Numbered from the stretch's first letter, positions 1-9,179 are shown. The stretch is 64,000 nucleotides of DNA from Candidatus Fermentibacterota bacterium (GCA_030609965.1 JAUWSQ010000006.1:1-64000), one strand, 5' to 3'. The notes: generated by a model not told the origin, from the sequence alone. Translations and numbers: made by a program.

Positions 1-2
1 GC

Positions 3-311
3 TGCCAGCATAATGAGCCATACGGGCTTGTTCCTCTTGAGGCCATGGCGTGCGGCCTGCCGGTTATTGCTGTAAGAGAAGGTGGATTCATCGACAACAT
101 AGACAATGGAAAGAATGGTATGCTTGTAAACCGTGATCCTCTTGAAATGGCCTCTGTTCTTGAAGAGGTTCTGCTGAATGATAGCCTCCGCAGCAAACTG
201 ATACTCAGCGGCAGGAAGTTTGTCACGGGAGAGCGATCAATGAAAGAAGCCGGGAACAGGCTTACCGGGATTCTCTCTGACACTTCTGAAAAGGGAGATC
301 AAATTCGGTAG
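3..311 (+). CDS. Glycosyltransferase family 4, C-terminal fragment (gene starts before the window)
   Basis: The reading frame is open from the window edge, so only about 102 C-terminal residues are present. It contains the donor-binding signature of GT4 enzymes, EPYGLVPLEAMACGLPVIAV, with the EX7E pair of glutamates that holds the nucleotide-sugar, followed by a typical closing helix. GT4 enzymes move a sugar from an NDP-sugar to a growing glycan in the cytoplasm with retained stereochemistry. The acceptor and sugar cannot be told. It lies just upstream of another GT4 gene in the same direction, at the head of a surface-glycan operon. Confidence 0.85.
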   Translation, partial: CQHNEPYGLVPLEAMACGLPVIAVREGGFIDNIDNGKNGMLVNRDPLEMASVLEEVLLNDSLRSKLILSGRKFVTGERSMKEAGNRLTGILSDTSEKGDQIR

Positions 312-383
312 TCCTGTACAATGTGATAAAGAGGGAATTATCTTTCCGCAAACGGTATTTGTTCTTTTCATCAGGAGTGTTTG

Positions 384-1475
384 ATGCAACTTATTATGGA
401 CGCCAGGGCTCTGCAGAAACAAGTTGACGGCATCGGCAGGTATTCTCTTGGAGTTATGGAGGCTCTCTCCAGGCTTGAACCTGACTGGACGCTCTCCGTC
501 ATAGTTAATCCGGAAGCAGCGGTACATGTTGAAGCCCTGCATGTGGAAACGATTGTAAGCAGTGCTGCCCGGTTCCGCCATGAGGAGAACCGCGAACTGA
601 CCCCCCTCATTGAATCTTCGGGAGCTGACTGTTACCTGAACTTTTCTATGGCAGGTCCTGCACCTTCTCTTCCAACCCTTATATCCGTTCATGATCTTAT
701 GGTGCTGAACGTACCGGGTTATTTTGGAAGCAGCTTTTTCAGAAACATTATTGGAAAATTCCTGTTCGGCAGAAGAATAAAGAGATCGATCGACAATGCC
801 AGTGCGATTTCTGTACTTTCAGAAGCAACCCTCAGCGACCTTCGAAGAGCTTTTCCCGGAGCGGAGAAGAAAGCCTTTGTAGCGGGGGCTGGCCAGGACC
901 TTTTCTCTGGAGATGAAGAGGGAAATTCTGAAAGAAATGATTACCTCCTCTACGTCGGAAACGCCAGGGCTTACAAGAACGTTACAAGGCTGATTGTAGC
1001 TTATTCCAGATTGAAGGCTATCAATCCCCGTTTCCCGGGGATGAAAATGGTCGTCCGCAGGGACAGGGCCTTCAAGGATTTCATGCGTGATGTGCAGGAT
1101 TGTTCGGCAAGGGATAGCATAACCGTTCTCTCACATGTTACGGACGATGATCTAAGAAAACTGTACCGCTCCTGTGCCGGCCTTGTGATGCCGTCACTGA
1201 AGGAGGGTTTCGGCCTTCCCGCCCTTGAAGCCATGGCTGCCGGTTCTCCCGTTGTAGCTTCCGTGGGAACAGCTCTTGAAGAGCTGGTGGGGGATGCGGG
1301 TATTCTTGTAAATCCCGAGTCAGTACAAGATATAATGCGAGGGATGGCTCTGCTTACGTCACAACCTGATCTCAGAAAAAGGCTTGCCCGAAATGCTCTC
1401 GAGAGAGCGAGCAACTATTCGTGGGAAAAAACCGCAACTGCTGTCGCAGGCAGGATTAGGGAGATCACGTCATGA
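384..1475 (+). CDS. Glycosyltransferase family 4
   Basis: A 363-residue GT-B fold enzyme. The N-terminal domain opens with the acceptor-side motif DARALQKQVDGIGRY, typical of mannosyltransferase-like GT4 proteins, and the C-terminal domain has LYVGNARAYKN followed by EGFGLPALEAMAAGSPVV with the EX7E motif. It is expected to add one sugar to a lipid-linked oligosaccharide at the cytoplasmic membrane face. An in-frame TTG at 381 sits directly before the ATG at 384; AGGAG at 373-377 is better spaced from the ATG, so that start is used. The end overlaps the next gene by 4 bases (ATGA), implying translational coupling. The exact sugar is not predictable. Confidence 0.88.
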   Translation: MQLIMDARALQKQVDGIGRYSLGVMEALSRLEPDWTLSVIVNPEAAVHVEALHVETIVSSAARFRHEENRELTPLIESSGADCYLNFSMAGPAPSLPTLISVHDLMVLNVPGYFGSSFFRNIIGKFLFGRRIKRSIDNASAISVLSEATLSDLRRAFPGAEKKAFVAGAGQDLFSGDEEGNSERNDYLLYVGNARAYKNVTRLIVAYSRLKAINPRFPGMKMVVRRDRAFKDFMRDVQDCSARDSITVLSHVTDDDLRKLYRSCAGLVMPSLKEGFGLPALEAMAAGSPVVASVGTALEELVGDAGILVNPESVQDIMRGMALLTSQPDLRKRLARNALERASNYSWEKTATAVAGRIREITS

Positions 1476-2953
1476 AAGCAGCGGTCGTCAATCCTCCATT
1501 TATGAACGGCAGGTTTTCAAGGACCTCCCGCTCCCCTGCCATCAACAAAAGCGGAACACTGTACTGGCCGCTCTGGCTGGCTCACGGAGCTGGCGCTCTT
1601 GAGCAGGCAGGTCACGAGGTTCTGTTTCTTGATTGTCCGGCGGAAGGAATTAATGAGCACGATATGCTGCAGATGCTGGCAGAGTTCAATCCGCAACTCA
1701 CGGTTCTGGATACTTCAACTCCTTCCATCTACAGTGATCTGCGAATAGCTTCCATGACAAAGAAGTGTCTTCCGGATACATTTGTTCTGCTGGTCGGGAC
1801 ACATGTCAGCGCTCTTCCCATTCAATGCCTTAAGCTGGCACCGTCAGTGAATGGCATCGCCGTTGGAGAATATGATTCCACTCTTGTCGAGGTGGCCGAA
1901 GAACTGGACGGAGCAGGAGACCTTTCCGGTGTGACGGGGCTCTGCCTTAATATCAGGGGGGAACTCGTTGAGACTGGTTCGAGGGAAATGATAGAAGACC
2001 TGGATTCCCTGCCTTTCCTGGCTGATATCTACAGCAGGCATTTGAATCCGGAAAACTATTTCTTCGCAGCGGCCAGGTTCCCCAGCGTAATGACCATTAC
2101 AAGCCGTGGTTGTCCATATAGATGCTCCTTCTGTGTCTGGCCTCAGGTCATGCACCGGGAAAGCTACCGGGTACGCTCAGCGAAACATGTAGCGGAGGAG
2201 TTCGGGCTATTCAAAGAACATTTCCCCGGTATTCAGGAAATAGTCATAGAAGATGATACTTTTTCAATTGACAGCAGGAGGGTCGAGGAAATCTCCGAGA
2301 TTCTAATAGGGAACCGCAACCGTATTCCATGGACAGCCAATGTCAGAGCCAATCTCTCTCTTCCGGCAATGCGGAAAATGAAAGCTGCGGGCTGCAGGCT
2401 CATTATCGTTGGCTACGAATCCGGTTCACAGGAAATTCTTAACGCCGTAAGCAAAGGAACTACTGTAGCGCAGAATATGGAATTCGCCGAGCGGGCACGG
2501 AAAGCAGGGCTTCTGGTTCATGGATGCTTCATGGCCGGTAACCCGGGAGAAACACCGGAAACCCTTGAGGAAACTTTTCAGATGTCTCTTAAACTCGCCC
2601 CGGACACGGCCCAGTTCTTTCCCATTATGGCATACCCTGGAACAAGGCTTTTCAACCAGTACAGGAGCGAGGGAAAACTGAAAACCGAGAACTTCAATCG
2701 ATGGGTAACGGAGGAAGGGCTCCACGACTGCGTTGTGGATCTCCCGGAACTTCCATCGGAAACTCTTGTGGAATGGTGCAATTTCGCCAGAAAGCGCTTT
2801 TACCTCCGCCCTGGATATATTCTGTACAAGGGCATTCAGTCGCTTGCACACCCATTTACGGAGGGGAGAAGAACTATGCGGGCTTTCGGAACCTTCCGAA
2901 AGCACCTGTTCAGAAGAAGCAAAACTTCCCGGGACTCCAGAGGTGAAAAGTGA
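1472..2953 (+). CDS. B12-binding domain radical SAM protein
   Basis: 493 residues. The N-terminal 150 residues resemble a cobalamin-binding Rossmann domain (ending near GIAVGEYD), followed by the radical SAM core with the cluster-binding CxxxCxxC at C214, C218 and C221 (SRGCPYRCSFC). The SAM-binding GYESGSQE and GNPGETPE motifs follow. This architecture is that of class B radical SAM enzymes such as the BchE/HpnP/HpnJ group, which methylate or rearrange unactivated carbon. It is joined by 4-base overlaps to a GT4 gene upstream and a GT2 gene downstream, so a role in modifying a glycan or its lipid carrier is inferred. The substrate is unknown. It is one of four such proteins in the window. 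Confidence 0.85.
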   Translation: MKAAVVNPPFMNGRFSRTSRSPAINKSGTLYWPLWLAHGAGALEQAGHEVLFLDCPAEGINEHDMLQMLAEFNPQLTVLDTSTPSIYSDLRIASMTKKCLPDTFVLLVGTHVSALPIQCLKLAPSVNGIAVGEYDSTLVEVAEELDGAGDLSGVTGLCLNIRGELVETGSREMIEDLDSLPFLADIYSRHLNPENYFFAAARFPSVMTITSRGCPYRCSFCVWPQVMHRESYRVRSAKHVAEEFGLFKEHFPGIQEIVIEDDTFSIDSRRVEEISEILIGNRNRIPWTANVRANLSLPAMRKMKAAGCRLIIVGYESGSQEILNAVSKGTTVAQNMEFAERARKAGLLVHGCFMAGNPGETPETLEETFQMSLKLAPDTAQFFPIMAYPGTRLFNQYRSEGKLKTENFNRWVTEEGLHDCVVDLPELPSETLVEWCNFARKRFYLRPGYILYKGIQSLAHPFTEGRRTMRAFGTFRKHLFRRSKTSRDSRGEK

Positions 2954-4086
2954 ATCCTGTTCCTTTCTGGATTGTACTGGGGCTTTTTCTTTCGCCCTGG
3001 CTCATCTATCCGGTGGTTCTCATCGGCATATCCAGGTTTTTCAGGCAATATTCCTCTTCCCGGGAAAAGCCGGACGAATGGCCTTCTGTAAGCGTATTGA
3101 TAGCTGCGAGGAACGAAGAGGCGGTGATCGCATCTCGAATTCGAAACCTGCTTGAACAGGATTATGAAGGTTCAATAGAGATTCTGATTGGTTCGGACAA
3201 TTCTGATGACGAAACGGATAGTGTAGCGGGCTCGTTCAGAGATCAGGGAGTAATTCTCCATCGAAGCGCGAATCGAATAGGGAAACCTCTGATGATAAAG
3301 GAACTTCTGAAACTCTCGAGCGGAAAAATCATTGTTTTCTCGGATGCTGATACTGTTTTTGCCCCCGCTACCGTCACTGAACTTGTCACTCCATTCACGA
3401 ACCCTTCCGTAGGCTGCGTTGACGGTTCCCGCAGGAACAGCCTGGATGGGGATACATGCGAAAGTATCTACTGGAAGTACGAAACGGCGATTAAGAAGAT
3501 GTGTTCATCTGTTGGAGCTGTCCTGGGAGCGACAGGAGCTGTATTCGCACTCAGGAGGAATCTGTTCATGCCGTTATCGGCGAGAAGAGCGGATGATTTC
3601 GAACTGGCGGTAATGACAAGAATCCAGGGATATGCATGTGTTTTCAATGAAGATGCTGTAGCCTCGGAACCTTCCCCAGACGACGCAGAACAGTTTCGAA
3701 GGCTGGTAAGGATAGTAAGCTGGATGTTCGTCAGCGGTATACTGCTTATGGGGAAAGCCCTGAAGAAATGTATGTTCCCGCTCTTCCTGCAGCTCCTTGT
3801 ACATAAGGTTCTCAGGTGGCTGTCCGGCCCTCTCCTTGCCGCAGCTACGGTTCTTGCCGGTTTTCTTTCAGGCGGGCTGTTCTATCTGATCCTGTTCATC
3901 CTTTTGTGCCTGTTCCATGCATCAGCCATGGCAGGGTGGCTGCTGAAACGGCATATGCCTTCAAAGCTTCTTTTCCCCTACTATTTCTGGCTTATGAGTA
4001 TCGCGGCTATTGATGGTATATTACGGGTACTGTCCGGAAATCCGGTTGAAACCTGGGAGAATAAGTCGAAAGGCAGAAAGAACTGA
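2950..4086 (+). CDS. Membrane-bound glycosyltransferase family 2
   Basis: 378 residues. An N-terminal membrane segment (about residues 5-25) precedes a GT-A domain with the opening VSVLIAARNEEAVIASRI, the metal-binding FSDADTVF, the acidic ADDFELAV and a QFRRLVRIVSW element matching the QxxRW type of processive or membrane GT2 enzymes. Two to three C-terminal membrane helices follow. It is likely to make glycosidic bonds at the inner membrane face, possibly exporting the product. It starts at GTG overlapping the radical SAM stop by 4 bases, so it belongs to the same operon. Confidence 0.85.
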   Translation: MNPVPFWIVLGLFLSPWLIYPVVLIGISRFFRQYSSSREKPDEWPSVSVLIAARNEEAVIASRIRNLLEQDYEGSIEILIGSDNSDDETDSVAGSFRDQGVILHRSANRIGKPLMIKELLKLSSGKIIVFSDADTVFAPATVTELVTPFTNPSVGCVDGSRRNSLDGDTCESIYWKYETAIKKMCSSVGAVLGATGAVFALRRNLFMPLSARRADDFELAVMTRIQGYACVFNEDAVASEPSPDDAEQFRRLVRIVSWMFVSGILLMGKALKKCMFPLFLQLLVHKVLRWLSGPLLAAATVLAGFLSGGLFYLILFILLCLFHASAMAGWLLKRHMPSKLLFPYYFWLMSIAAIDGILRVLSGNPVETWENKSKGRKN

Positions 4087-4112
4087 AGAAGAAGAAAAGT
4101 CTTGCTCTGGGC

Positions 4113-5483
4113 ATGGGATTTGATGGAATCGCAATATTTCTGGCCATGACCTTTTCCGCATGGATTAAATTTGACTCGGGCATTTTCTCTGATTCAATCC
4201 TCATTTCAAACAGCGTGATATTCTCAGGGGCTCTATTGTCTGTTCCTTTCTGGTGGCTGATTTTTGTAGTGTCAGGCTCCTACAGGCTGCACTGGGACTT
4301 GAGCTGGGCGGATGAATTGAAGCTTGTAGTGAAGCCTGTTACTTCCGGCTTCATAATACTGTTCTTCGCTGCATTCCTGGTATCGCCTTCGGCTTCTATC
4401 GGCAGATGGATAATAGTATTCTATTATGCTTCTCTCCTTCTTTTTGTCTTCTTTGCGCGTGGCTGTATGAGAATCCTGGAAAGAATCCTTGCCAAAAAGG
4501 GCTTGCTTGTTCGCAGGGCGGCAATAGTCGGGACGGGTGAAGCGGCTTCCAATCTCGAGAGTTATCTCACCGAAAACACCGCTTTGGGGTATGAAGTAGT
4601 CGGTTTTATAGCTCCGGGGAAGACCGCCTCTCTGGTGACAGTACCGGAAGACAGAATTCTTGGCTCCGTAAAGGGCTTGCAAGGCATAATAAGGAATAAC
4701 TCAATTAAGGAGCTGCTTGTTACAATAGCTTCAAACTTCCATGACGACATACTCTCTCTTCTTCTTCCGGCTGCGGGAGAGGGAATAAAAGTTAAAGTAG
4801 TTCCGGACCTGTTCGATGTTGTAGCCGGGCACGTTCACAGTACACAGATAATGGGGCAGCCATTCATGGAAATACTGCCTGAACGGCTCAGTTTTTGGCA
4901 GAAAATAGTGAAAGTGTTCATTGATTATTTCATCAGTATCTGCGTCCTCCTTATAGGCCTTCCTTTATGGATAGTTTTTGCAATAATGATAAAGCTGGAT
5001 TCAAAGGGGTCTGTATTCTACCGCCAGGAGAGGGTTGGCAAAGGGGGAAAGATATTCAAGGTATTCAAGTTCAGAAGCATGGTTACTGATGCAGAAAAAA
5101 GAAGCGGACCGATCTGGGCAGGGAAGAATGATTCAAGAGTAACACGCATTGGCAGAAACCTCAGAAAATCCCGCATGGACGAGATCCCCCAGCTGATAAA
5201 TGTGATAAGGGGCGAGATGTCTATTGTAGGCCCGAGGCCTGAGCGCCCCGTGTTCGTCGAGGAGCTCAGGAAAATGTACCCGTTTTATCAGAAAAGACTC
5301 ACCATCAAACCGGGGCTGACAGGATGGGCTCAGGTTAAACTGGAGTATGATACCGATATGGAAAGTGTAGCGAACAAATTGAGATACGATTTCTTCTATA
5401 TAGAAAACCAGTCAATATTTCTTGACCTTGAGATCCTTGCCCGTACACTGAAGGTTGTCCTCACCGGTGCCGGAGCTCATTAG
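4113..5483 (+). CDS. Polyprenyl-phosphate sugar-1-phosphate transferase (exopolysaccharide initiating, WcaJ/WbaP type)
   Basis: 456 residues with about four N-terminal membrane helices, a central Rossmann-like CoA-binding-type domain (GTGEAASNLESYL), another membrane helix and the catalytic bacterial sugar transferase domain. Catalytic hallmarks are FKVFKFRSM, RKSRMDEIPQLINVI, GPRPERP and KPGLTGWAQV. The enzyme transfers a sugar-1-phosphate from an NDP-sugar to undecaprenyl phosphate, the first step of polysaccharide or O-unit synthesis. The start is uncertain: ATG 4113 has no clear ribosome site, and the frame is open back to CTG 4083, which would add a lysine-rich N-terminus usual before a first membrane helix. 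The PAP2 and DgkA-like genes downstream fit carrier-lipid recycling. Confidence 0.92.
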   Translation: MGFDGIAIFLAMTFSAWIKFDSGIFSDSILISNSVIFSGALLSVPFWWLIFVVSGSYRLHWDLSWADELKLVVKPVTSGFIILFFAAFLVSPSASIGRWIIVFYYASLLLFVFFARGCMRILERILAKKGLLVRRAAIVGTGEAASNLESYLTENTALGYEVVGFIAPGKTASLVTVPEDRILGSVKGLQGIIRNNSIKELLVTIASNFHDDILSLLLPAAGEGIKVKVVPDLFDVVAGHVHSTQIMGQPFMEILPERLSFWQKIVKVFIDYFISICVLLIGLPLWIVFAIMIKLDSKGSVFYRQERVGKGGKIFKVFKFRSMVTDAEKRSGPIWAGKNDSRVTRIGRNLRKSRMDEIPQLINVIRGEMSIVGPRPERPVFVEELRKMYPFYQKRLTIKPGLTGWAQVKLEYDTDMESVANKLRYDFFYIENQSIFLDLEILARTLKVVLTGAGAH

Positions 5484-5503
5484 GTTCTTTGAAAGGAAAA
5501 ATA

Positions 5504-6661
5504 ATGGCAGTTCCTCTACTTGACATTACAAGGCAGCATCAGCCGATAATCGAAGATCTTCGCTCAGTTTTCAACAAAGCCCTGGAAACATCAAGGTTTA
5601 TAAAGGGACCCGAAATGGAGCAATTGGAAAAGGAATTCGCTGCATACTGCGGAACAGAAAGAGCTATAGGATGTGCTTCCGGCACGGATGCTCTAATCCT
5701 TGCCCTGATGGCTGTCGGTGTCAGGCCTGGTGATTTTGTCCTGACCACACCGTTCACATTCTTCGCTTCTGCAGGAGCGGTCGTGAGGGCAGGCGGCACT
5801 CCTCTATTCCTGGATATTCTCCCCGACACATACAACATCGATCCGGAGCTTCTATCCGAATGGCTGACAGATAACTGCATGGTTACCAACAGGGGCGTTG
5901 TTCATAAAGGCAACGGTACGCGGATAGGGGCTGTCATGCCCGTTCATCTGTTCGGTCAGCTGGCTGACATGGACAGGATTATGTCGATCTGCAATGACTG
6001 GCAGATTCCTGTTGTTGAGGACGCCTGCCAGGCGGTGGGAGCAAAGTGGTCGGACAAGAAAGCGGGATCCCTGGGTACGGCAGGCTGCTTCAGCTTTTTC
6101 CCGTCCAAAAACCTGGGGGCTCTCGGTGACGGAGGCATGGTTACCACCGACGATCCGGAAATTGCAGAAAGGATTGTCAGCCTGAGAGAACATGGCGGCA
6201 GGGGTTACATCCATGAAGAGGTGGGTTTTAATTCCCGTCTAGATGCAATTCAGGCAGGATTTCTCAGGATCAAGCTGGCACACCTTGAAAGCTGGCACAA
6301 GGGTCGTCGCAGGAACGCCCGTTTCTATGAAAAAGCTTTCAGAAGTCTCGGCAATGTAACAACTCCACTCATCAGGAAAGAAGCGTGGTCCATATACAAC
6401 CAGTATACAATCAAGGCAGCTGATCGAGACGGTCTTCTCAACTATCTTCGAGAGCGGAGCATCGGATGTGCTATTTACTATCCTCTGCCCCTTCATCTAC
6501 AGAAGTGCTTTGAATGCCTGGGTTACAGTGATGGGGATTTTCCTGTCTCCGAAGCCGTTTCAAAGGAAGTCATATCGATCCCGGTTTTCGGGGAGCTGTC
6601 TGAGGAAGAACTCACAGAGGTCGCCTCCACCATCAAGGAATTCTATGCCGATAAGGGTTAG
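5504..6661 (+). CDS. DegT/DnrJ/EryC1/StrS family sugar aminotransferase
   Basis: 385 residues, a PLP-dependent enzyme converting an NDP-ketosugar to an aminosugar with glutamate. It begins VPLLDITRQHQPI, has the cofactor-binding GTDALILALMA, the VEDACQAVGA segment that stacks on PLP, and the catalytic lysine in FSFFPSKNLGALGDGG, followed by NSRLDAIQAGFL. An in-frame TTG lies at 5489, but AAGGA at 5493-5497 is spaced correctly for ATG 5504. Position after the sugar transferase suggests it makes an amino sugar for the same glycan. The 3' end overlaps the PAP2 gene by 17 bases. Confidence 0.93.
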   Translation: MAVPLLDITRQHQPIIEDLRSVFNKALETSRFIKGPEMEQLEKEFAAYCGTERAIGCASGTDALILALMAVGVRPGDFVLTTPFTFFASAGAVVRAGGTPLFLDILPDTYNIDPELLSEWLTDNCMVTNRGVVHKGNGTRIGAVMPVHLFGQLADMDRIMSICNDWQIPVVEDACQAVGAKWSDKKAGSLGTAGCFSFFPSKNLGALGDGGMVTTDDPEIAERIVSLREHGGRGYIHEEVGFNSRLDAIQAGFLRIKLAHLESWHKGRRRNARFYEKAFRSLGNVTTPLIRKEAWSIYNQYTIKAADRDGLLNYLRERSIGCAIYYPLPLHLQKCFECLGYSDGDFPVSEAVSKEVISIPVFGELSEEELTEVASTIKEFYADKG

Positions 6662-7370
6662 ATATTTACTTCCCTTCACGTCAGTACTCTTCGTGTTTTC
6701 GCAAGTAACGGCGGATGATTTTCTTCATTTCATGGGGGAGGACGTCCATCATATCTTCTCCATAGAACCGCTTTCGGTTATAGGCCTCGGAGGAGCCATT
6801 ACGGCAGGGGCGCTCATTGTTGAAGGCAGTGACGGCTGTGGGGGTTTCATGGGAGAAGGGGGTCTGAAGAACTGCTCAGAATTTTGTGACATAGCGTTCG
6901 GACTTCCCCTTCTCGGCGCCTCCTCCTTAATGTGGGCGGGCGGCTCAGCAGCAGGCAGCAGCGATACCGAAGAAACCGGGCAGATGCTCACAGAAGGGCT
7001 TCTTCTGACATACGGCCTTACAGGCGCAATGAAGCTTGCGTCAGGCAGAACAAGACCCGACTGCAGCAATACTCGGAGTTTTCCTTCCGGGCATGCTTCC
7101 GGCACTGCATGCGCGGCGGTAATACTATGGGACAGTTACGGCCCTGGCGCGGGCATCCCGGCAGCGGCGGTCGCCTTTTTTACAGCCCTTTCGAGAGTCA
7201 CTCTTGGAAAGCACTACCCTTCGGATGTGATCGCCGGGGCATCAATAGGAACAGCTATAGGGCTTGCTGTAGTGCTGGCACATGAAGATTCTTCTGTTTC
7301 CGATCAACAGATCCAGCCGATCCTGGGAATCAGATGGAGCAGCTCCGGAGGATTTGGAGTATATTTTTGA
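6645..7370 (+). CDS. PAP2 family phosphatase (possible undecaprenyl-diphosphate phosphatase)
   Basis: 241 residues with an N-terminal signal peptide or membrane segment (MPIRVRYLLPFTSVLFVFSQ). All three phosphatidic acid phosphatase motifs are visible: KLASGRTRP (KX6RP), FPSGHAS (PSGH) and SRVTLGKHYPSD (SRX5HX3D). Such enzymes remove phosphate from lipid phosphates or diphosphates on the outer face of the inner membrane. The start at ATG 6645 follows AAGGA at 6635-6639; a longer open frame begins inside the aminotransferase but gives no sensible N-terminus. The neighbours (sugar transferase upstream, DgkA downstream) suggest it recycles the polyprenyl carrier; a phosphatidic-acid role is also possible. 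Confidence 0.87.
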   Translation: MPIRVRYLLPFTSVLFVFSQVTADDFLHFMGEDVHHIFSIEPLSVIGLGGAITAGALIVEGSDGCGGFMGEGGLKNCSEFCDIAFGLPLLGASSLMWAGGSAAGSSDTEETGQMLTEGLLLTYGLTGAMKLASGRTRPDCSNTRSFPSGHASGTACAAVILWDSYGPGAGIPAAAVAFFTALSRVTLGKHYPSDVIAGASIGTAIGLAVVLAHEDSSVSDQQIQPILGIRWSSSGGFGVYF

Positions 7371-7371
7371 T

Positions 7372-7716
7372 ATGAAAAATAGAATAAGAAGCTTCAAGTT
7401 CGCTTTCAGAGGTATAGGAACCCTTCTGGTAACCCAGATGAATGCCAGAATTCACCTTATCGTTCTTATCCTGGTTATTGCGGCCGGATTACTGGTGAAC
7501 CTTAATACGGGAGAATGGGCTCTCATTGCACTCGCGATTGGCATGGTTCTTTCTGCGGAGGCCATGAACAGTGCGCTTGAATTCCTGGCAGATCATACAG
7601 CGCCGGAGTGGCACGATTCGGTTCAGAAAGCGAAGGACCTGGCGGCAAGCTCGGTACTGCTGGCTGCTGCTGGTGCTCTTGCGGTAGGTCTGTTAGTATT
7701 CGTTCCACATTTCTGA
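7372..7716 (+). CDS. dgkA: Diacylglycerol/undecaprenol kinase, DgkA family
   Basis: 114 residues, the usual size for the small trimeric integral-membrane kinases. It starts MKNRIRSFKFAFRGIGTLL, has three membrane helices, and carries the family active-site pattern SAEAMNSALEFLAD followed by KAKDLAASSVLLAA. The reaction is ATP-dependent phosphorylation of diacylglycerol or undecaprenol at the inner membrane. Sitting directly after PAP2 and an exopolysaccharide-initiating transferase, an undecaprenol kinase role is the better guess. An alternative upstream ATG at 7282 lies in the PAP2 gene and adds non-homologous residues, so 7372 is preferred. Confidence 0.88.
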   Translation: MKNRIRSFKFAFRGIGTLLVTQMNARIHLIVLILVIAAGLLVNLNTGEWALIALAIGMVLSAEAMNSALEFLADHTAPEWHDSVQKAKDLAASSVLLAAAGALAVGLLVFVPHF

Positions 7717-7727
7717 CTGAATTCAAC

Positions 7728-7889
7728 AGGAGTGTGTCTGACAATGTACATTGAGTAGAACATCCTCACAGCAGAGATAGAATGCTCGGAGATTTGAGGA
7801 GAATACTGGATGTATTTGACGATAATATGCGAGTATTATAGCCAGTTGTGTGGGTTTTATACCAATGTTTCATTGTCAGACAGGCTCCT
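7728..7889. mobile_element. MITE-like element with terminal inverted repeats (candidate)
   Basis: The ends 7728-7746 and 7871-7889 are inverted copies matching at 17 of 19 bases (AGGAGTGTGTCTGACAATG against AGGAGCCTGTCTGACAATG), and similarity continues inward with one shift (ACATTG). The element is 162 bp, non-coding and flanked by AAC on both sides (7725-7727 and 7890-7892), which could be a 3-bp target duplication. It fills the gap between dgkA and serS. It could instead be a large hairpin in a leader RNA; no transposase is seen in the window. Confidence 0.5.
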
Positions 7890-7910
7890 AACTGAACAGG
7901 GAGATTAATT

Positions 7911-9179
7911 ATGCTCGACAGAGAGTTTCTTAGAAATGAGCCGGAGAAAGTACGAGCAGCTGCGAAGAATAAGGGTGAACCCTGCCTGATTGATGAATGG
8001 CTGGAGCTTGACGAAAGAAGACGCGGACACCTTGGTGAAACCGAACTCTTAAGAAGACGCAGGAATGAGCTCTCAAAGGAAGTCTCTTCTCTGAAAAAAG
8101 AGGGGAAGGAGGCAGGCTCCCAGATCCTGGAAAGTAAGGAGGCGAGTACCAGCCTGAGCACCATTGATGAGGAACTGACTGTGGTAGATGCCCGGATGAA
8201 AGAAATGGAGCTCCGCTTTCCAAATATTCCCGATCCCGATGTTCCTGTCGGAAAAGATGAGACTTTTAACAGTGTCATTAAATCCTCGGGGGAAATACGC
8301 ACTTATAAATTCAAACCTCGTGCACACTGGGAACTTATGGGAGAACATCTTGATTCAAAGTCTTCAGGAATGATTACCGGCTCCAATTTTATACTTCTTC
8401 GTGGCTGGGCTGCGAAATTACAGAGAATCCTTATCAACTGGATGATGGATTTCCATTCGGATGCTAAAATGGAGGAGGTCTGGACACCCTTTCTCGCCAC
8501 AAGGGAGAGCATGACGGTAACCGGTCAGATCCCGAAACTTGAAAGTGACATGTACCGGGTGGAGAAAGATGACCTGTTTCTTGTACCAACCGGAGAGGTG
8601 CCTCTAACGAATATCTATCGTAATTCCAAGCTTCTGGAGAAAGACCTTCCCATAAAGATATTCGGTTATTCTCCCTGTTTCAGGCGGGAAGCGGGCAGCT
8701 ACGGCAAGGATACCAGAGGCCTTAACAGGGTTCATCAGTTCGAAAAAGTTGAAATGGTCCGTATGGTTAAGCCGGAAAATTCTGAAGCGGCTCTCGAAGA
8801 AATGGCCGATCATGTGGGAAGGATGCTTGAATTACTGGATCTTCCCTACCGGGTTTCCCTTCTTGCGACAGGCGACCTGAGTTTCGCTGCCGCGAAATGC
8901 TACGACTTTGAGGTTTGGTCCGCAGGACAGGATAAATGGCTAGAAGTTTCATCCATATCCAACTTCAGGGATTTTCAGGCCCGGCGCGGGAATATCAAAT
9001 TCAAACCCTCAGCGGGTGGTAAACCTGAATTCGTTCACACTCTGAATGGTTCCGGGCTGGCTCTTCCAAGGATCATGGCTGCCCTTATCGAGAACGGTCA
9101 GACCAAATCTGGAAAAATTGATCTGCCCGAAGTACTGGCCAAAAGAACAGGTACGATGACTCTTGGAGGCTTGAGCTGA
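7911..9179 (+). CDS. serS: Seryl-tRNA synthetase
   Basis: 422 residues, full length for a class IIa SerRS. The N-terminal 110 residues form the long antiparallel coiled-coil arm that contacts the tRNA variable loop. Class II motifs are visible: motif 2 in PCFRREAGSYGKDTRGLNR and motif 3 in LNGSGLALPRIMAALIEN, with the serine-binding FLVPTGEVPLTN. It charges tRNA-Ser, and also tRNA-Sec if present. GGGAG upstream of ATG 7911 is a good ribosome site. It stands alone after the MITE-like element and ends at a strong bidirectional terminator. Confidence 0.98.
   Translation: MLDREFLRNEPEKVRAAAKNKGEPCLIDEWLELDERRRGHLGETELLRRRRNELSKEVSSLKKEGKEAGSQILESKEASTSLSTIDEELTVVDARMKEMELRFPNIPDPDVPVGKDETFNSVIKSSGEIRTYKFKPRAHWELMGEHLDSKSSGMITGSNFILLRGWAAKLQRILINWMMDFHSDAKMEEVWTPFLATRESMTVTGQIPKLESDMYRVEKDDLFLVPTGEVPLTNIYRNSKLLEKDLPIKIFGYSPCFRREAGSYGKDTRGLNRVHQFEKVEMVRMVKPENSEAALEEMADHVGRMLELLDLPYRVSLLATGDLSFAAAKCYDFEVWSAGQDKWLEVSSISNFRDFQARRGNIKFKPSAGGKPEFVHTLNGSGLALPRIMAALIENGQTKSGKIDLPEVLAKRTGTMTLGGLS

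Noticed and set aside
7717-7910. T-box leader upstream of serS
   Set aside because: No T-box sequence or specifier stem-loop was found; the structure is better explained by the inverted-repeat element.
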